Assembly (NCBI RefSeq): GCF_022458985.1
Contig: NC_061790.1
Span: 43,501 to 107,500, forward strand
Direction: 5' to 3'
Origin: Mugil cephalus
Taxonomy: Eukaryota; Chordata; Actinopteri; Mugiliformes; Mugilidae
Length of the DNA: 64,000 nt
Below, in pieces: positions 60,598-64,000 of the stretch (position 1 is its first letter; the number at the start of each line of letters is the position of its first letter). The notes below the pieces were generated by a model. It did not search any database, was not told the origin of the DNA, and was given only the letters and a program-made list of their open reading frames with translations. The translations under genes and the position numbers were made by a program.

Positions 60598-61683
60598 ATG
60601 GACCTGACTGGCCGTCTCCATCCGTCCATCATGCTGTCGGTCACTGAAGCGGTTCCCCTGACGACCAATCAGAGCTCGGCGTTGTGCGAGCTGCCGTACG
60701 AGGATGGCCGCCTCCCTCTGGTGCTGCTGTACAGCTTGGTGCTGGTGGTCGGTCTTCCTGCCAACGTGCTGACGGTCTTCCTCACCTGGCTGCAGGTGCG
60801 GCGGAGGAACGTTCTGGCCGTGTACCTGTGGTTCCTGTCGCTGTTTGATCTCGGCTACCTGTGCACGCTGCCGCTGTGGGCGGACTACGTGGTCCAAGGT
60901 CACCAATGGCGGTGGACATCGATGGCGTGCAAGGTGACGGGCTACATCTTCTTCACCAACATGTACGTCAGTATTTTCCTGCTTTGCTGCATCTCCTGCG
61001 ACCGCTACGTGGCCGTGGTCTACAGCGTGGAGACACGAGGCCGCCGCCACCGCCGCCACGCCGTCCTGATCACTCTCGCCATTGTCGTGGTGGTGGCCGT
61101 CGGGCACGTCCCCGTCTTCACCATGAAGGAAGGTGCCGCTGCCGAGGGCCAGCGCCGCTGCTTCGAGCCGAGTCAGAGTGGCGCCATGGTGACGGGCTTC
61201 AACTACGCCCGCTTCCTGGTGGGTTTCCTGGCGCCGCTGGTGCTGCTGGTGCTGACGAACCGCGGCGTCCTGGCCAACGTGCAGCGCAGCACGGGGCTGC
61301 AGCAGGAGCACAAGCGGCGCGTCCGGAGGCTGGCGGTGGCCGTGGTGGCGCTCTTCCTGGTCTGCTTCGCCCCCTATCACCTCATCCTTCTGGCCAGAGC
61401 CGTCAACTTCCACTTACCCCGACCCAAGGGCGGCTCCTGCCTGTTCGAGTCCACCATGTACACCCCCTACACCGTGTCCCTGGGCCTGTCCACCATCAAC
61501 AGCGCTGCCAACCCCCTCCTCTACGTCCTGTCCAGCGAGAACATCCGTAGGGAGCTCGGCCGGGGACTCAGCCACGTCTTTGGTCCTCGGTCCAACAACA
61601 GCCAGAACCAGATCCACACCTTGGAGATGACCTCTGGTTTCCTCCAGGGTCCGACTGGACCACCAGAGACCACAGACAGCTGA
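60598..61683 (+). CDS. gpr132: G protein-coupled receptor 132 (G2A)-like
   Basis: Class A GPCR of the proton/lysolipid-sensing GPR4/65/68/132 group, at the plasma membrane. It is a single coding exon of 361 aa. Seven hydrophobic segments are visible, TM1 about residues 41-65. N-glycosylation site NQS at 24-26, disulfide cysteines 111 and 188, DRY at 135-137, CFAP at 256-259 in TM6, NPLLY at 305-309 in TM7. Closest remembered match is GPR132: NVLAVYL, ACKVTGYIFFTNMYVSI, LLCCISCDRYVAVVYSVETR, FLVCFAPYHLILL. The acceptor TCTCCCGTAG lies 11 bases before the ATG, so a 5' UTR exon is expected upstream. The exon is much more GC-rich than its flanks, which also opens a long antisense frame. Fish carry more than one gpr132-like gene; which paralogue this is cannot be said. 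Confidence 0.9.
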   Translation: MDLTGRLHPSIMLSVTEAVPLTTNQSSALCELPYEDGRLPLVLLYSLVLVVGLPANVLTVFLTWLQVRRRNVLAVYLWFLSLFDLGYLCTLPLWADYVVQGHQWRWTSMACKVTGYIFFTNMYVSIFLLCCISCDRYVAVVYSVETRGRRHRRHAVLITLAIVVVVAVGHVPVFTMKEGAAAEGQRRCFEPSQSGAMVTGFNYARFLVGFLAPLVLLVLTNRGVLANVQRSTGLQQEHKRRVRRLAVAVVALFLVCFAPYHLILLARAVNFHLPRPKGGSCLFESTMYTPYTVSLGLSTINSAANPLLYVLSSENIRRELGRGLSHVFGPRSNNSQNQIHTLEMTSGFLQGPTGPPETTDS

Positions 61684-61694
61684 GGCGGTTGCGA

Positions 61695-62195
61695 GGTCTC
61701 TACTGGACCCTACTGGACCCTACTGGACCCTGCTCAACTCTACTGGCTCTACTTGACTCTGCTGGTCTCTACTGGTCTCTACTGGACCCTGCTGGACTCT
61801 GCTGGACTCTACTGGCTCTACTTGACTCTGCTGGTCTCTACTGGTCTCTACTGGTCTCTACTGGACTCTACTGGACCCTGCTCAACTCTACTGGCTCTAC
61901 TTGACTCTGCTGGTCTCTACTGGTCTCTACTGGACCCTGCTGGACTCTGCTGGACTCTACTGGCTCTACTTGACTCTGCTGGTCTCTACTGGTTTCAACT
62001 GGACTCTACTGGACTCTACTGGCTCTACTTGACTCTACTGGTCTCTACTGGTTTCAACTGGTCTCTACTGGACTCTACTGGTTTCTGCTGGTCTCTACTG
62101 GACTCTACTGGTTTCAACTGGTCTCTACTGGACTCTACTGGTTTCTGCTGGTCTCTACTGGTCTCTGCTGGACTCTGCTGGTCTCTAGTGGCTCT
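61695..62195. repeat. 10-bp minisatellite in the GPR132 3' UTR
   Basis: About 50 copies of CTCTACTGGT / CTCTACTGGA / CTCTGCTGGT start 12 bases after the stop codon. They lie before the first AATAAA, so the array is probably transcribed. Frames across it are open for lack of stops, not because it codes. Confidence 0.95.
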
Positions 62196-62283
62196 GCCTT
62201 ATTGGGGTCTGGGTTTTCTCGGTGGGTTTTTATATTACTGGACTGGACTCTCTTTGATTTATGATTTGTGTCATGTTCAAACT

Positions 62284-62321
62284 CAATAAATGTTTAGATC
62301 ACGTCTTTAGAACCGAATAAA
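62284..62321 (+). terminator. GPR132 polyadenylation signals
   Basis: AATAAA at about 62284 (ACTCAATAAATG) and again at about 62316 (CCGAATAAATG), 600 bp after the stop, are the probable cleavage/polyadenylation signals. Confidence 0.6.
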
Positions 62322-63469
62322 TGTCCCTGGTCCTTTGAAGTAATTTAGTCCTTGTTGACAGGAAGTCTGACCTGATTCCTGCTGCGCTCTGATTGGCTCT
62401 GCTCTCATCCGGCTGCTCTGATTGGCCTCATTCATTATTTAGGAGCTTAGACTGAGTGTAACATGAATCATTGATGAGTGACCTGGATTTAAATATGACA
62501 AAAACTAAAAGAGTCTGGTTCTCTGACCTCTGACCTCATGATGATGTTTTTGACGGTTTATCAGCTGAATTTTACGCAAGTTTCTGGAAAATTGTTGAAG
62601 CTCCACTTATTGAGAATGAGACTAGATTCTAAATTATTTGCACTTGTATTTACTGGACCTTTAAAAAACAAATCTGAACAAGATAATAAATGAAAACAAA
62701 CAGACTTCATGGCCGACCTCCATATCAGTGACGACATAAGATTGATTTTGGATTTACGTGATCTTTCATTGTATTTATTAAGTGTCTGATACAGCAGAAG
62801 CTCTAGATTTATTTGGTTCCTACTTCAGATCTCAGTAGTTTAAAAATCTATCCCAGTACCTCCGACAGATTTCCTGATGATGGATGTGCTCGTCTGTACA
62901 ATTTCTCTCTTTTTATGTCTAATTACTATGGAGATACTTTCACTGAAGGTATAAATGGTTTATCTATCATCCAGAAACAAATTTGAATCATGTAACTGAC
63001 ACCGTTTTACTTCCAAAAGATAAAACACCAAACTGGATCATCAATATAACTAAATAATGAGTTATATCTTAATTTGAAGAAATGGGAAATCTTAAGACAC
63101 ATGTGCAACATTCCAGGGAAAAAATCTGTCAAGTATTTAGCCATCGTGAAGCAAAACGGTAAAGACAAACTAACCAAATATAATGACCTCAGGTCATGTT
63201 AATCCCAAAGGTGTTAGAAGAAAGTCATCTGGACTTGTAGAGTTTCTTGGAGATATTTCATCTCAGCAGCTTCTTCTGTTCTGACAGACTGGAGGAAGTC
63301 GAGGTTTAAGTAGGAAAACTCTGTGGGTAACACCATCACAAATTTGCGTCAGTGCTGGGTCGTTCCCTGATGAGCTGGTTCTTCTGTGTTGGGCCATGTG
63401 TTTATAGACGGGGTGTTTAATTTCCCCGATGAACAAGTCTGTACATTCCTCACTGCACTGAACAGCAAC
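62322..63469. other. AT-rich intergenic DNA, no gene seen
   Basis: No exon, RNA gene or clear mobile element recognised. A stretch at 62470-63190 has the patchy look of a decayed retroelement (short open pieces, many stops), but no motif can be named. Confidence 0.4.
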
Positions 63470-63479
63470 ACTGCATTAC

Positions 63480-64000
63480 TCTGTGTCTTTGGGGCGGACC
63501 GGTTTCTGTGTGATCTGTCTTTGGGGCGGACCGGTTTCTGTGTGTTCTGTCTTTGGGGCGGACCAGTTTCTGGGTGTTCTGTCTTTGAGACGGACCGGTT
63601 TCTGGGTGTTCTGTCTTTGGGATGGACCGGTTTCTGGGTGTTCTGTCTTTGGGGCGGACCGGTTTCTGGGTGTTCTGTCTTTGGGGCGGACCAGTTTCTG
63701 GATGGTCTGTCTTTGAGATGGACCAGTTTCTGGGTGATCTGTCTCTGGGGCGGACCGGTTTCTGGGTGTTCTGTCTTTGGGGCGGACCGGTTTCTTTTGA
63801 TCTGTCTTTGGGGCGGACCAGTTTCTGGGTGTTCTGTCTTTGGGGCGGACCGGTTTCTGGGTGTTCTGTCTTTGAGATGGACCGGTTTCTGGGTGATCTG
63901 TCTTTGAGATGGACCAGTTTCTGGGTGTTCTGTCTTTGGGGCGGACCGGTTTCTGGGTGTTCTGTCTTTGAGATGGACCGGTTTCTGTGTGTTCTGTCTT
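63480..64000. repeat. 32-bp minisatellite running off the right edge
   Basis: At least 16 copies of a 32-bp unit containing GGGGCGGACCGGTTTCTGGG and TGTTCTGTCTTT, with GAGATGGACC variants. The right end is outside the window. The frames across it (FCLWGGPVSGC-type peptide) are compositional. Confidence 0.95.

Noticed and set aside
60556-61413. 285-codon minus-strand frame opposite GPR132
   Set aside because: It exactly mirrors the GC-rich receptor exon, has a His/Gln/Arg-rich composition with no family resemblance, and the plus-strand frame has clear seven-helix and DRY/NPxxY features.

Overview
The window is vertebrate nuclear DNA, almost certainly from a teleost fish (probably a percomorph). 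Genes are split into many small exons with GT-AG introns, many of them only 70-150 bp. The interspersed repeats are typical fish L2- and Rex1-type LINEs and hAT-like elements, and simple tandem repeats are extraordinarily abundant. I rebuilt every gene by chaining open stretches across GT/AG boundaries and checking intron phase. Every multi-exon model sums to a whole number of codons and ends in a stop. Protein identities come from remembered vertebrate families, not from a database search.

Layout. 1-880 is a 33-bp minisatellite and 894-3200 is decayed LINE sequence. PPP4R4 (+, 3782-20804, 25 coding exons) encodes a HEAT-repeat regulatory subunit of protein phosphatase 4. 20805-24634 holds an L2 LINE copy and other repeats. 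A clade-A serpin, best matched to SERPINA10, lies on - (24635-28083). 28307-29140 is a non-autonomous hAT-like element. XRCC3 (-, 30873-32833) and BRF1 (+, 33533-46745) are divergent across about 700 bp. A complete 17-exon egg-coat ZP-domain gene (probably ZPAX, -, 34718-41097) lies entirely inside BRF1 intron 1. AHSA1 (-, 48198-50375) and VIPAS39 (+, 52718-59352) are again head to head. A single-exon GPCR, best matched to GPR132/G2A, is at 60598-61683, followed by a minisatellite-bearing 3' UTR and a final array that runs off the window.

These genes are not one pathway. They cover phosphatase regulation, protease inhibition, recombination repair, Pol III initiation, the egg envelope, the HSP90 co-chaperone cycle, endolysosomal tethering and lipid/proton sensing. 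From memory, their human counterparts all lie on 14q24-q32 (PPP4R4-SERPINA10, XRCC3, BRF1 and GPR132 in 14q32; AHSA1-VIPAS39 in 14q24), so the segment looks like a rearranged piece of that ancestral chromosome.

The most striking signal not explained by the genes is the placement of the tandem repeats. At least a dozen arrays begin within about 60 bp downstream of a 5' splice site. Several have repeat units that span the exon-intron junction, so the splice donor itself was copied many times (PPP4R4 exon 4, BRF1 exon 8, XRCC3 exons 3 and 4). In BRF1 the unit is 33 bp, so use of the extra donors would add 11-residue blocks in frame.
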